From Favolaschia claudopus (taxonomy: Eukaryota > Basidiomycota > Agaricomycetes > Agaricales > Mycenaceae): 64,000 nt of DNA. The notes beneath the pieces were generated by a model. It did not search any database. It was not told where the DNA came from and saw only the letters and a list, made by a program, of their open reading frames with translations. This document shows, in pieces, positions 1-11,633 of this stretch. The first letter of the stretch is position 1. Every line of letters begins with the position of its first letter. Position numbers and translations under genes: made by a program. Where the stretch lies: assembly GCA_037176885.1 (NCBI GenBank), contig JAWWNJ010000200.1, forward strand, positions 1-64,000. The letters run 5' to 3'.

Positions 1-2190
1 GGTCGCTTATACCCCGAAGCGGTGGCAGGGCGATTATCTGTGCCGCAAGATTCTTGGATACCCTTATTCGGCGGGGCCAGCGCACGCGGTAGAAGATAAC
101 GATTCAAATTCTCCGGTTCCCAGCCTCAACGAATCTCTCAAAGACACCCACGACGCTGTGCCTCACCCGCCTGCTGATGTCTTGGAGAACCTCGGGATCT
201 CTGCAACGGGTACTATTCGGGGGAGATTGAAAGGCTTGAGTGCCTTCCTGCCGTCCGCACATAAGGATGATGACCGGGCATCTATCCGCCAAGAAGCAAA
301 GCCCAAGCAGGCTGTTCACGGTAATACCGTTCGAGTTGAAGAGCGACATAAGCTGATGTTGTTGAAGACGACCTTCCTCGATCCGTGGAGACTCTACTCA
401 GGTACTTGTCGGACCGTCGACCGAAAGTTGCGGCGGCCTTGGCAGCAGTAGGAATTACACCGGCAAACCAATCGCACGAAATCGCCTTCCTGTCTGAAAC
501 CTCCGTAGAAGACCTGTTCGCACTTCCAAATGCACCCCTCTCTGCCCTGACCCCAGAACAGCTCCTCCGCTTCGCTCAGATTGTAGATACCGCGCTGTTC
601 AAATCCTATCTCCTCGTTCGACCCGGGCTGCTAGGTTCGCTTTGTCGAGTGTCCAATTGGTGCGAAGTTTCTGAGGTGGAGGAAGAGCTTCTTGCCCGCA
701 AGGTCTGCTGATATGTTCTTTTGTTGGCCCCCCCACTAATGAAATATTCTCAAATCAGAAATACGCGGAACTTCGGGATCTGTACAACGGCAAGAAGATG
801 CACCGGAAAGCATTGGAACTTCTCAAGCGGTATAGATTATCTTCTCAAGAATATCAAATCCGTATTCATCGTCGTCGATAGGCTCAGCGAGGAAGAGACG
901 GACATGGAGGACAAGCTCTCACCTTCAATATACTATCCTGCAAAAATTAGGACCAGAACATCTGGATGAGATCTTCTCTTCCGCACGTTGGATGTTCGAG
1001 AAGGATAGTTCGATGGCCTTCCAGGTAATGTTTTCTCATTCTCTTACTTTCTTGAATCAAGCTCATTCGATTAGATCTTCACTTCTGAGGACGTCGAGCT
1101 TCCTAGACCTGAAGTTGCCGATTATCTAGAAAGCATCGACCCCCTTCTTGGCATCCGGTATCTTGAGTTCCTCATCGAAGAGCGTCAGGAGGAATCGACC
1201 GCTTTCCACGACCGACTGGCCGAGTCGTATCTCAAGATAACCCTGTCCTGCAAGAAGCGGAATGACAAGGGTGAGTTGCTGTTGACGATGCAAGATGCAG
1301 CAATTAAACCACTCTTAGACTGGACGAAACACTACGCCAAGCTCTTGAGATTCATTGAAACAACAGATCGGTATAGAATTGACAAGCTGTACAGTACGCT
1401 TTCCAACGAAGGGTCCGCGTTTTGTTCCCGTCAATATTTCTTGTTCGTTCACGGAACTCCAGACTTGTTCGAGGCTCGTGCGTATACTATTGGGTCGATT
1501 TGGGCGACATGACCAAGCCCTCGAACTCTACGTCTATCGTCTGCACGACTATCAGAAGGCCGAGCAGTCAGTCCAGCGCTGCTCCATTCAAATCAATGGT
1601 ACACTGAACCCTTCCCCATAGGCACTGCAACCGCGTCTATCGTCCTGACACACCGACTTCGAATGTGTACCTGACGCTTTTACGGCTATATCTCCGTCCC
1701 ACCGACAAGACGACCTCAGATCTCTTGCAGCCTGCATTAGAGCTCATCGCGCGCCATAGCCCGCAACTGGACGCAGTCGATACTCTCGAGTTGCTGCCAC
1801 CCTTGGTCACAACGCAGGACATTCGTACCTTCTTGATCGGAGCTCTGCGCGCACCAGTGTTCAACACCCGCGTGATCAGGAATTTGAGCAAGGCTCGCGG
1901 GGATCAGGTTGACAGGAAGCTTATGGCTCTCCAGACGCAAAGAGTCAAGGTCACAGACAGTCGCATGTGCGCAATACGTGATTACTTCACCTATCATTCT
2001 CGCTCACCATGTTCCAGATGTCCTCAGTGCCATAAGCGTATTGGAAATAGTTTCATCGCCGTGCATTCCCCTAGGTAAGCCTTGCGTTGCGTACGGTGAC
2101 TGTGCTGACACCAGGGATTACAGAGGGGAAGTCACTCATTATCAATGCCGTGAAGCGTTTTCACGTCGGTTGAATGAAACTAGACACTGA
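1..2190 (+). CDS. VPS39: VPS39/VAM6-like vacuolar sorting protein, 3' part (5' end outside window)
   Basis: Vps39/Vam6 is the HOPS-complex subunit that tethers vacuole and late-endosome membranes and contacts the Rab7/Ypt7 GTPase. Seen here: after removing short introns (for example 321-367, 703-758, 830-881 and 1025-1074) the product carries the family block VDTALFKSYL..RPGLLGSLCR, then KMHRKALELL, LGRFGRHDQALELYVYRL and a C-terminal zinc-finger-like CPQCHKRIGNSFIAVHSPRG followed by THYQC, ending at a TGA. This order matches the CLH repeat and C-terminal domains of the family; the N-terminal citron-homology domain would lie left of the window. Two +1 shifts interrupt conserved blocks, near 935-940 (between LSPSI and LQKLGPEHL) and near 1480-1485 (between EARA and ILLGRFGRH). 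They look like single inserted bases rather than introns. Identity is firm; intactness is uncertain. Confidence 0.86.
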
Positions 2191-2405
2191 ATTGAGTTGA
2201 ATGCTACTACTCCTTATTGAGCGCGATTCTTCAATGCTACGGTTCATACATAGCTTGCGATCGGGTGAAGAGGGATCCGGTACATACATATAATATTGAA
2301 TGGGCTATAATACAAATGGACGGTGTGCTCTATATAATAACAATGGTACAACACTATATTACGCTTGTAAATACAACAATCCTCGTCCGTTGGGGGGCGC
2401 GTATG

Positions 2406-5358
2406 TTAGATATACGCCCGCCTTTTAGCTCCTCGTACAACCTCTTTGACGGCACGCAAGAAATTGATGCCTGTTTCTAATTGTTGGTTGGCGCCAGTGA
2501 CTCCAGTGTCAACTTTGCGAAGGAGGAGACGACGAATGACGCGTATGTCGTCGTCTTTTTCGTCTTCCAGTGCGGCGGCAAGTGAGACGCAAGATGAACG
2601 AGCGGAGTAGATGGAAGATAGTGACGCAGCACTAGATTTGTTGGAGATTTGATTGGGGATGACGAATAAATCATCGTCCACGAAGGTGGGCGCGGAATTT
2701 GCGCGAAGTTTTGTGATTTCTGCTTGCCGTTTCTAGGGGGAAAATAAAGTTTGAGTATGAACGCATTCTCAACGGAAAAATTCGTGTTACCTTGAGTGCT
2801 CGGTCAACCACCCGACCGGCTCGCGTTGTGCAACGATCCAAGATAGCAATGAAATGTTCTGCCTGAAAGCCGATATCAGCACGCGCTTCTTTGGCCGATG
2901 GCAAGTCGCTTACCGAGGCAATACATTCTCTGATGCGGTCGAGATCGCGGCTAGCAGCCTGAAGCGAAGAGTGGGATGTCCGTAACAGGCCATTTACCCA
3001 CTCTTCGGCAGAAACTTCAGGATTTGCGACAGGGGGAGGGGGCGCCGGGAGATCCTCCTCATCGATCTTCTCAAGTACAACCTCGAGTTTGAGAGGGGCG
3101 GCGAGAACGGTTATTGGATCTTGAGTGTCGGTGGCCAGTAGCTTCCGCTTCATCCACGCTTTAAACTTCGTCGTCCCGCTTAATGCCTTTGAGGTGGCCC
3201 GCTCAACCGTGTTTTGCGGTTGCGCTTTCGAGGGTCGTACATCCGCGTTGAGCTGCTGCTCAAGACTGTGCAAAACTTTCCGCAGACTTGAGTGCAAGAC
3301 AACTGTCTGACAATGAGGGCCAGGGGATACCGGCGTCGGTGGGGGTAATGGGGGACTCAAGAGACACAAGTGTGGCCTCAGAATCCTCCGACTCGCGAGT
3401 GCAACGATTGCGATGGACGATGGGAGTGAGACCGCGCGTTTGCATGATCCGCTCTATCTCCTGATAGGCACGATCCAGCAATCCTTGAATCCGTTCCGCG
3501 TTCTGGCGAAGGACCTCGACGTTCTTGGTAGCTTCGTCCGCAAGAGTGCCATAGTGCACAGTTACCACAGTGGTAATGTCCGCTGCTTCGCGCACGAGAT
3601 TTTCCAGAAAATTGAGGTGGAACGGGGATGACTGGTGTTTTTGAGTTGGTGAAGTTAGACGGAGATTGACGAGAAGTTGTTCGGTGGAAGCCGAGATGTC
3701 AACAGAGTCGAGAATATCGTCAGGATTGGGGGAGGAACATCGGTCGGCGATCCACGAGGAAAGGGAAGTGGTTGAGCTTGACACACGAATGGTATGAGCA
3801 GAGAGCGCTGAAGCCGAACGAAGGTCTTCTAGTTGCTCTCCAAATGCCCTACGAAATTCAGGTTTACACACTTCTAGAGCGGTTAAACTAGGAAATTCTT
3901 CAGCGAAAGGGGCAGGCAAAAGGTAAGTCGAAACACGTACCCTCGAGCATTTCGAAGTTCCCGAACGGCGCCCGACACATCACAATCTAACAAGAGTACA
4001 AGAACCTCGATACAATTGCCTCTTTCCGCGGCGATGTGAATACAGGATTCGTCGTCTTTGTCTCGCGCCGCTAGCTGGGCGCCGAGGTGTACAAGATGAT
4101 GAACAAATTGGTACAAGGCTACAAGAAGCTCCGGGCGGTCATGAGGGATGCGGGGATTGGACTGCGCGAAGCAGTGAAGCGGTGTCCAATGCTCGTGGGT
4201 CGTGAATAAGGAGGGTACGGAACCGGCGCAATAGAGAGCGTCGAGAACGGAAATTGAAGGGTAATCTGCGGTGGCGCAGTAGTGGATAGCGCTCCAACCG
4301 TGAGCATCTGGGATGTTCACAAGAACAACAGAAGACGGAGATTGAGATGGTGCAAATAATAATGAGTGGAGGCGAGCAGTGTCAGAGGAGATGACAGAAT
4401 GAATGAGGGTGTCAGTGCGTTGAGAGATGAATTCGTCAGAAAATGAAGAAAGTGGAGGGGGTTCGAAGATACGCGTGGATGCGAGAGCAGCATTCGCGAT
4501 GTCGAGAAGATGCTCGGACGCCGGGGTGGAGACTAATTTACGCCGTTCTGGAGACTGTGAGACTGTAAGGACGGATATACGTCGATCAATAACCTGACAT
4601 ACCTGACTCTCCAACCACCGATGTCGCCGAAGGGCCGTCTCACACAGCCATACGATTTGGGGGTACGACAAAGCAAACTGAACGGAGGTTCGGTGGTTTC
4701 CATCTCCGATGTCCGGTCGTGCTCCATGGCGCAGCTATATGTGACGTTAGACCTGCGACGGGCAATGCAAGCGTTGAGAGCCTTACTAGTATTTTCACGA
4801 CATCGAGGCTACCGTCTCTGGCGGCGCATCTATGGGAGTTCGAGTTAGTGTCTTGACATCCCGAACGAGAGTTTGCACCACGCACACATAAGGGGGTGTA
4901 GCACCATGTGCATCCATTCCGTCTACACACACACCTTCTGCGCTCTCCTCGATGAGCACACGAACGGCGTCGCTATGGTTAAGCCATGCCGCCATTCCGA
5001 GCGGTGTTACTCCCCGGTATGCCATCTGCGGCGCGTTAAGCGTGAACAGCGACATCTGGAAATCTCCCAAGAGTGTGCGGGAGGACTTGCAGACGACCCT
5101 GGGTCATCGAAGACGCGTTTGACGCGTCGACGTCTTGCCAGCTGCGTTCCAAAGCGTCAGAGTTACCGTATGAGCTTCGCAGGCGCAGTCACGTACTTTT
5201 CGCCCGCAACTGCAAACATGATGGCGGGTGCGACCTGTCGAGTCGAGGTCGTTGACATTGGCACCCGAACGAATGGCGCGACGAACGCCTTCGTCGTCGC
5301 CCTTGAGCGCGGCTTGGTGTAAGCAGTGGGAGGATGAAGGTTGGTTTGGTCGAGCCAT
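2406..5358 (-). CDS. Ankyrin-repeat protein with C-terminal helical/coiled-coil region
   Basis: Read on the minus strand from ATG 5358 (MARPNQPSSSHCLHQAALKG) to TAA 2406. The N-terminal third has ankyrin repeats: GVRRAIRSGANVNDLDSTGRT, YRGVTPLGMAAWLNHSDAVR, CAARDGSLDVVKILLRHGAR and HGWSAIHYCA. Later repeats carry WTPLHCFAQ and DDESCIHIAAERGNCIEVLV. The rest is acidic, helical and serine-rich with no domain I recognise. Introns of about 50 nt join the pieces, for example one after LRNARG and one after VDRALK. Ankyrin repeats are protein-binding scaffolds; partner and pathway are unknown. A TORC2 Avo2-like role is conceivable from architecture only. Single extra bases appear in G runs (C runs in the coding sense) at 5226-5228, 5079-5081 and 4892-4896, plus one shift near 3290-3310; each moves a conserved segment by +1. 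Confidence 0.78.
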
Positions 5359-6843
5359 GAAATGAGGGATAGATAGAGGAAATGAAAATAAGGACGCCAG
5401 GACGAGAAAGAGTGAAGAATAACGCGTTAGAAACGTTCAAGGTCTCTTGAGGAGTGGGACGGGCGGTGGACACACACAGAAGAAAGTCGCAAGAACCCCG
5501 CCATATGTAGTAGCTTTGGGATCATGGGAAATTTGGAACCTCGGGCAGAAAGAAGTCTTGCAGGTTACAACGAGGCAAGGGGATCAAAGAATTATTGAGC
5601 TGGGTCAGAATTCCACGGCGGTGGAAATGGGCGCGCTTTCGGAGGAGAAGGCGGGGGAGAATATTCCATTCGGACCCACATCTTTGCCTCGAGGCGCAGT
5701 AACGTCGGCAAAGTGTTGGGTGACTTTCCCCAAGTGCGTAAAGTGCATGACTGTGATTAAAGTGATAGCTCCTGATAGCTCTATGATTGATTTTCGCCCC
5801 GCGGCGTCGGTTGCGTGAGGTTGCGTGTCGGTTGAGTCGGTTGGAGGCTCCTGGTGTGCCGTCGTGGGGCGCCCGAGCCCCGAGACGTTGAATCCACATA
5901 TAGAAAGATGAAGACTTGGGCCGTTACGAGACTTTGAAAGAAGAGAAGCAAGCCTTGTATCGAAGGCTCGACGATACATTTTGAAGACCGCTTACCAGTG
6001 ACGATGTGAAAAGCTGGATCCAGAAGATCGTGCACAATCGTAGTTCACTTGAATAGGGTTTGCATGCAATAATCATATTTCGAGGCTCGCAAAGCTTCAG
6101 CGAAGCTTCAACTTCGACTTGCATGAGATGAAGGGCGTGAAAGATTGCGCGGGGATAGTACAAAGCCGACCCACGGTGAATTCGGAAGCCAAAATGTGAC
6201 AATTGTGAAGAGTCCGAAGACGAGTCGGATCGAAGTTGGAGAGACCCTCCGAAGACTATGCAATGTCCCGGCGACTTCAGGCGAGTCTTCATGATATTTT
6301 GAAGCACACGAGCATGTAAGAGCGGCCTTCTACGCAGTGAGGAGGCTCTGGCAAGCTCTGGTGTCGATGAACGGAAGGAACGCCCGCGGTGAAAAGAAAT
6401 CAGAAAAATCGCGTAAAAAATTCACATAAATCAGACGCAATGTCGAACGCATAGCGCAACGTGTAACGAACAGTTCGGAGGCGGCAGATTGAGCCTTTAG
6501 CGTTTGAGTGACAGGGTACTCGATGCCGGGGGAGGTATCATGTAGGTCTGCAGGCTGTGACTCGTGAGTGGCATCGTCGAGGTCAATGTTCAAGTTTACG
6601 GGTGGGAAGAAATGGAAAGAGCATTGATCCGGGAGTTCAAGCTCGGCCATCAAACGCGATCAGGGTGTCGGAATTCGGCTGAACTTTCTTTTCCTCCGGC
6701 AATTTCTCGTTTCTTTCTCTCAGATTCTCGACGGTTCCTCAGACCTCCCTCCCTTCCACCTGGATTGGACTCTACGGGCTACTTCGCCGCTATGGCGCAA
6801 TCTTGGCCAGTTTAGCATGCGACTCCGACCATTGAAGTGACGT
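5359..6843. other. Intergenic region, no confident gene
   Basis: About 1.5 kb between the ankyrin gene and the inverted repeat. On the minus strand 6653-5605 there is a chain of peptide-like segments in changing frames, beginning MAELELPDQCSFHFFPPVNL and later containing ALYYPRAIFHALHLMQVEVE and DPAFHIVTGKRSSKCIVEPS. These could be exons of a frameshifted gene, but no family is recognisable and I could not build one consistent splice model. Otherwise nothing is seen. Confidence 0.3.
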
Positions 6844-6916
6844 CAAGTGGGGGTCATCGCGGGGTCATCGTCGCTGTGGACAGGACAGGGGGGCGCGGAT
6901 CTCAATGAATTGAGCG

Positions 6917-6924
6917 TATAAAAG
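6917..6924 (+). promoter_or_regulatory. TATA box upstream of Hmp1-like gene, left arm
   Basis: TATAAAAG lies about 97 bp before the ATG at 7014, directly after the short dyad CTCAATGAATTGAG. The same box occurs in the other arm. A strong TATA element suits an inducible, highly expressed small gene. Confidence 0.6.
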
Positions 6925-7013
6925 GCGGGGGGAGACATCGGGTCCATCCAACAACTTACCACCCACTTCACTCATCCACCACTTTAACCAACCCCAACCA
7001 ACCACTCTTAAAC

Positions 7014-7460
7014 ATGTCTTCGAGCAACAACGGCCCCGAGTACGTGTTTACCTAGTCTTCATCTTCCTTCTACTAGTAACTGACTCTTTCCTTGCAGTAA
7101 GACCACCGGTCAATTCCACTCCACCAAGGGCACGATCGTCGAGACCATCGGAAACGCCACCGGGGCTCGAGTCGTGGCAGAAGTCAGGGCAAGGGTACGT
7201 TTGCATTGATTTCTTGTTTTTGGAATCGCCGGTGTCTAACCATTTTTTTTTTCTGCCAATCCAGAGGAGCATGCCCGTGGCGAAGGTGAATACAAGGCCG
7301 CACAGGCCGAGGGCTACGTCGAGGGTACCGCCGATCGTCTTGAGGGCAAGAAGGGACAGCGTTGTTGGCGCCATCACTGGCGACAAGACCCAACAGACCC
7401 AGGGAAACATTCAGAACGAGGAAGGGTAATGCCAAGCAGGAGATTAACAAGCCCGCATGA
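7014..7460 (+). pseudogene. Hmp1-like mismatch/cruciform DNA recognition protein, left copy, frame interrupted
   Basis: Homologue of the small basidiomycete protein annotated as mismatched base pair and cruciform DNA recognition protein (Ustilago Hmp1 type). Three exons are visible with the same introns as the intact copy at 13583-14025. Compared with that copy this one has extra G residues at 7162-7165, 7187-7189, 7353-7355 and 7420-7421, each of which shifts the frame, plus one residue difference near the N-terminus (NNGP versus NNGH). Splice sites, the [10 protein letters not shown] segment and the stop region are otherwise kept. Four run-length insertions with almost no substitutions look more like consensus error than decay, so it may be functional in the real genome. 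Confidence 0.75.
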
Positions 7461-9419
7461 TTTGTAAATTTTCTTGTCGCGACGAAAGGCTGAAGTTCAC
7501 CCGACGTGTGTACACGCATTGTACTTTATCACAATAACATATTGTATTACCTGGTATTACTTGCAAGTTGCCTTGTCCCATGAAGCCCTCGTATTGAAAT
7601 AACTGGCGAGTCATTTACACCGAAATAGTTTTCCCTCGATATTGGAGCGTAAAAACCAACTAGAACGCCACTGCAAGTCGGCTCGAGCCAACCCGAATTT
7701 GGACGTGCAGATTTTGTGCAGATTTCATCAGACTCACGTCACAGCCACAGCATGATTGACTGTCTCGTCTTGGTCTCGTCCTGCTATCTGGGTCTCAAGT
7801 GGTTTCCTGCTCAGGCTGAGTGCAGGCCGGGATTTCTATCGGAATATCAAGCACCAAACCCACAAAACAGATTCGGAACACAACACGAGCTGCTACAAGT
7901 CAAGCCTTGTCAGCTTTCTCTAAGTATTTGTCGTAAGTATCCTCCAACGTTGAGCCACCGAGCGGCGAGGTATGGTGCTCTTTTACAGCATGTGGCTATT
8001 CGATTGAGGTATTCCATGCAGTTTGGTTCCAGTTTCATCCATTTTCACCTGGATTCGAGTCGCTTTCGCCGATCTGCGCGACGAGCAGACAGCCGTACAG
8101 GCTTTTGAACATCACACTGGCATTCCCCTTTGTTTCTACTGCGTGTACACCGCTGAACTCGTTTCGATGTCCAACGTGTGCGCAGAAAATTCGATCAGCA
8201 ATAACGAAAGCGGATTGCTGGTCATCAAGCCTGAATACGAGGTTAGAGTACAAACACCGCATCCACAAGCCTGTACCGTACGACCTATGTTTGTTTTCTA
8301 TTCCGATTGCTGCACCCACATTATGATGGATCGCCCTGGATTCATATTTTGACCAAATCTCCCCCCTTCCTCGTCACTCCGCCGTGCTACATCGATCATC
8401 TATCTACTCAACGCGCCTTGGAAAAGCCTGGCTAAAGTCTAAAGGAGGATACTGAAGCGCTATGAATACATTGTCTATCTATCTTACAACTCCCAAGTGG
8501 GTGTAGTGGATGATCCGAGCAGTGAGTATCGATGGGGTTAGTGAAGCTGAATTTAACAATTCGTCCTGGTTCGATTACGGCTCCCCGTGATTCCGTTACG
8601 GTTTTCTTTTTCGTCGTTTTTCCTTCGCACCGTCTCTGTAAATCTTTTTACTCTGGAACCATAAAAACAAACATTATCCGTGAATAGAAGGCACTGATGC
8701 ATCGCCGAGCACATTACATTTACGCAGAGCGTTTTAGCGGTCGCCGTGCATTCATAGGTAGATTGGAATTCTCGGTGGTATCAACGATGGTTCCAACTAT
8801 CTCATCTCTCATGCGCTTTCGCCCCCACATGTATATCTACCCTTCCTTCCTCTTTCGACAGCTGGCGTTGAGGTCCGACGCTTTAGGAAATGATACAATC
8901 AGCTAGTTGTCAGTGTTTACGGTCCGCAACTCCGTTTTGCATGCTGCCAGTGTTGCCCGGCGGCGGCGGATGGGAGTGCAATTTGACTGGGCTTTCTGTG
9001 CGCTTGAACTCTTCTGCTTCACATGACGGCGCATCCTTCATAGCAAGCTTCGCCAAGGACCAAGGTCATCAAGAACCAGCATGCAAAGTCCGAGAGCATG
9101 TCAATGCGTAACACTTGTTCCCCCCGCCCTCACCGCTCGCCGTGCTCCCCCCGATACTCTACTGTGATATACGATTCGTGCCGCTAGTTCCACCTCCCCG
9201 TTGTCTGTTCCCGCGCACCTCTTTTAACCCCCGGACTAAGTACACAAGGCCACACGCAACCACCCACCGCCTTTAGCGACGCCGCCCCCGCATGCTCTGC
9301 ATTCTTTGTGCCCCGATTCCCCCGCCGTCCTTGCGCTGGACAAAGATTTTAAACCCATCACACCACCTTTCGGTCTCCGAAGCGGGGCCGCTACCGTGTT
9401 CAACCCAGAGAATCAATGC

Positions 9420-11633
9420 TGGCGCCATGGCGGGGCGCGCGTCATCGGTGGACTGGGCACTTATTTCTCTCATCGTCGCGGTCCTTCTTTTCCGTCGGCG
9501 TCGAAGTCGTAATTCCTCCATAGGAGATGGCTTTCCCTCAGCAGCCTTCCCGCGCGCCGCTCCCGTTTGTGGTCGAATCTGTTCCAGAGATGAACAGTTC
9601 ATCCGCGTATAACGGCGCAATCACCTCAACTCTCCTCTGAACGGCAATTCCCTCTGAGCCAATCATTCATATCTTTCGTCTTCTCCCTCCTCCTCGTCCC
9701 CCGGATGCAGCCCCATCCACTCCGCGGTTTCTTGGCTTCTGAACGCCTGCTTCGGTCGCATCACCGGTGCCGCTCCCATCGTCAATTTTGTGTATCCCCG
9801 CCCCCCACATATCGACAAGCAATATCGTCACCTTCAGACATATTATTCCACTACCCTCCGTTTCTTGAGTGGTTGCTACCCCTTCCTCGTTCCACACCGT
9901 TCGTTCCTCTCAACGTCGGCCTTCCCCTTCGCGTTCAGGAAAGATTGAAAGCAGCATCACTACCTTAGGGAACACGCATCCCTCCTTCCACCTGAGTTTG
10001 GCGGCGGCTACACTTCGTCAGCTCATACCACAGACTTCGGTCTACCACCATCATTTCCCATAACTCTTCACCAAAATCTTCCGTAACAACACCCTTCACC
10101 GCCATACTTTACCATTGGATCATCGCGGTAATGCGCAAGTGCGCTTGTCCGCTACGTCTACACCGGCGCAACGGACATCTTGGCAGCCACCTCCTTACCT
10201 CGACATCCGCCATCGCTGTAAACCATCCTCTGCACCTCACCCTCAGCTCCAGCATCGGGCATCGGCGCTGTCATCTCCACCCACCAGCAATTACCCATTC
10301 ACCGCCGTTGTTGCGTTCTTCGCCAGTTCCCTTCACTTCGTAGATCATGATCATGTATGTCAACTTGTTATCACCTTCGTCGTGTATTAAATACAGGTCT
10401 GCCCACGTAGAGCTCCACGAGGCCACTTCCTCCGCTGTGCTGTAGCACCAGGTATTTTGTCAAACGGAGGATGGTACAGAAAATGATACCTGTGATTGTA
10501 AACCGGGCATGAACAGCGCTAGGAACTCGAGCGTTATTCAGCACAGTTTGTGTACTCAAGAGAAAATGTTGGAAACATGCGAAGGTTTTGGTATAGTCTA
10601 AGTGTCGGGAATGTTGCAAGACTGATTTCAAATTCCGAAGGACAGCGGCGTGATCTTCTTGAGGAAATGAAGCACGGTAAGCAAAATTATCGTCGGTTAG
10701 ATTCATTCGTCTAACCGTTGGCTGGCCTTTTACGTCTGTGGCTGCCGCTGTTGTGCGGCAAAACGTCGGTCTGCCGTCACTTCCCCACCCTCTTCGGTAA
10801 AACTCTTCGCAGTGACAGAATCACATTATCACTCAAAAACCTCACTCTCATCTCCTTGCCAGCCATTGTCTCTTCATATCTTCCCGCTGTCTGTATAGCC
10901 TGGCTCTGACAAGCGACGCCGGCACTTTGAATGTGAATCCAGTGTCCCACTCATCTCTCCAATCTCCCGTCGTCACTCGTGACGCTACCAATGGCGGCAT
11001 GCAGCGTGGGCTAGCGATGATCGGATGCGAGCGGCGGCGGCGGGCGGTGAGGCGAGTGGAGCTCGTAGAGGACGGAAAGATGAAAAAAAGGTGTCCAGAT
11101 GAACCTCAAGAATTTTGATGGTACTCGCACGAGATTGGAAGCTTATTTTCGAGGTGAATCGTAAACCACAACTGTCGAAGGCGCAGCGAAGAAACTCGAG
11201 AGATAGCAGGTGAAGGAGGATAGAGTTGAAATTCGTTGAGGGCATAGCACTGGAGTGTTTATTCGCAGTTCGAGGGGGAATACTAGTCTCGTAACAAGAC
11301 CTTATATACTCTTTTGAAGATAGTCGTCGCTTCAAACGTATATAAAGGGGAATACCAATTTGCTGTGGTCACAGGACGGTGTTGAATGAAATGTCGAGAA
11401 GAACGGCCAAAAGGTGCAGGGCTGAATGGTCCAGGTGGAATAGCATTCAAGGCATGCCTTAGCGACCTTTGATATACTGCATTCGATGCAATAGAGGTGG
11501 ATGTGTAGGGGGGCAGAATGGCGACGAAGGCGCCAATGCTGGGGTGGCGGCTCAGGGCTGCGTCCGGCAAACCGATCTGGAGCGTGGAGATCCATGTAAT
11601 TGGCGGTGCGAGGTGTGCTGGGCGCATTGATTC
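9420..11633. other. Unique spacer between the inverted-repeat arms
   Basis: About 2.2 kb that does not match itself in inverted orientation, so the structure is not a simple fold-back of one read. It is rich in pyrimidine tracts. A minus-strand reading frame at 10706-10371 starts with ATG (MNLTDDNFAYRASFPQEDHA) and gives 111 codons, but matches nothing I know. I see no confident gene. Confidence 0.5.

Larger units (their letters stand above)
6844..9419. repeat. Left arm of large inverted repeat (about 2.57 kb)
   Basis: This arm matches the reverse complement of 11634-14194 along its whole length, from near CAAGTGGGGGTCATCG at the outer end to AATCAATGC at the inner end. It holds the TATA box, a Hmp1-like gene and about 2 kb of apparently non-coding sequence. 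The arms differ mainly by one-base changes in run length (such as GGGG versus GGG) and only a few substitutions. The gene copy in this arm is frame-broken while the other arm's copy is intact. Confidence 0.93.

Noticed and set aside
8521..8590. tRNA-like GGTTCGATTAC in the left arm and its mirror at about 12450-12520
   Set aside because: The B-box-like string is present, but no 7-bp acceptor stem or proper T-stem can be formed around it in either arm.
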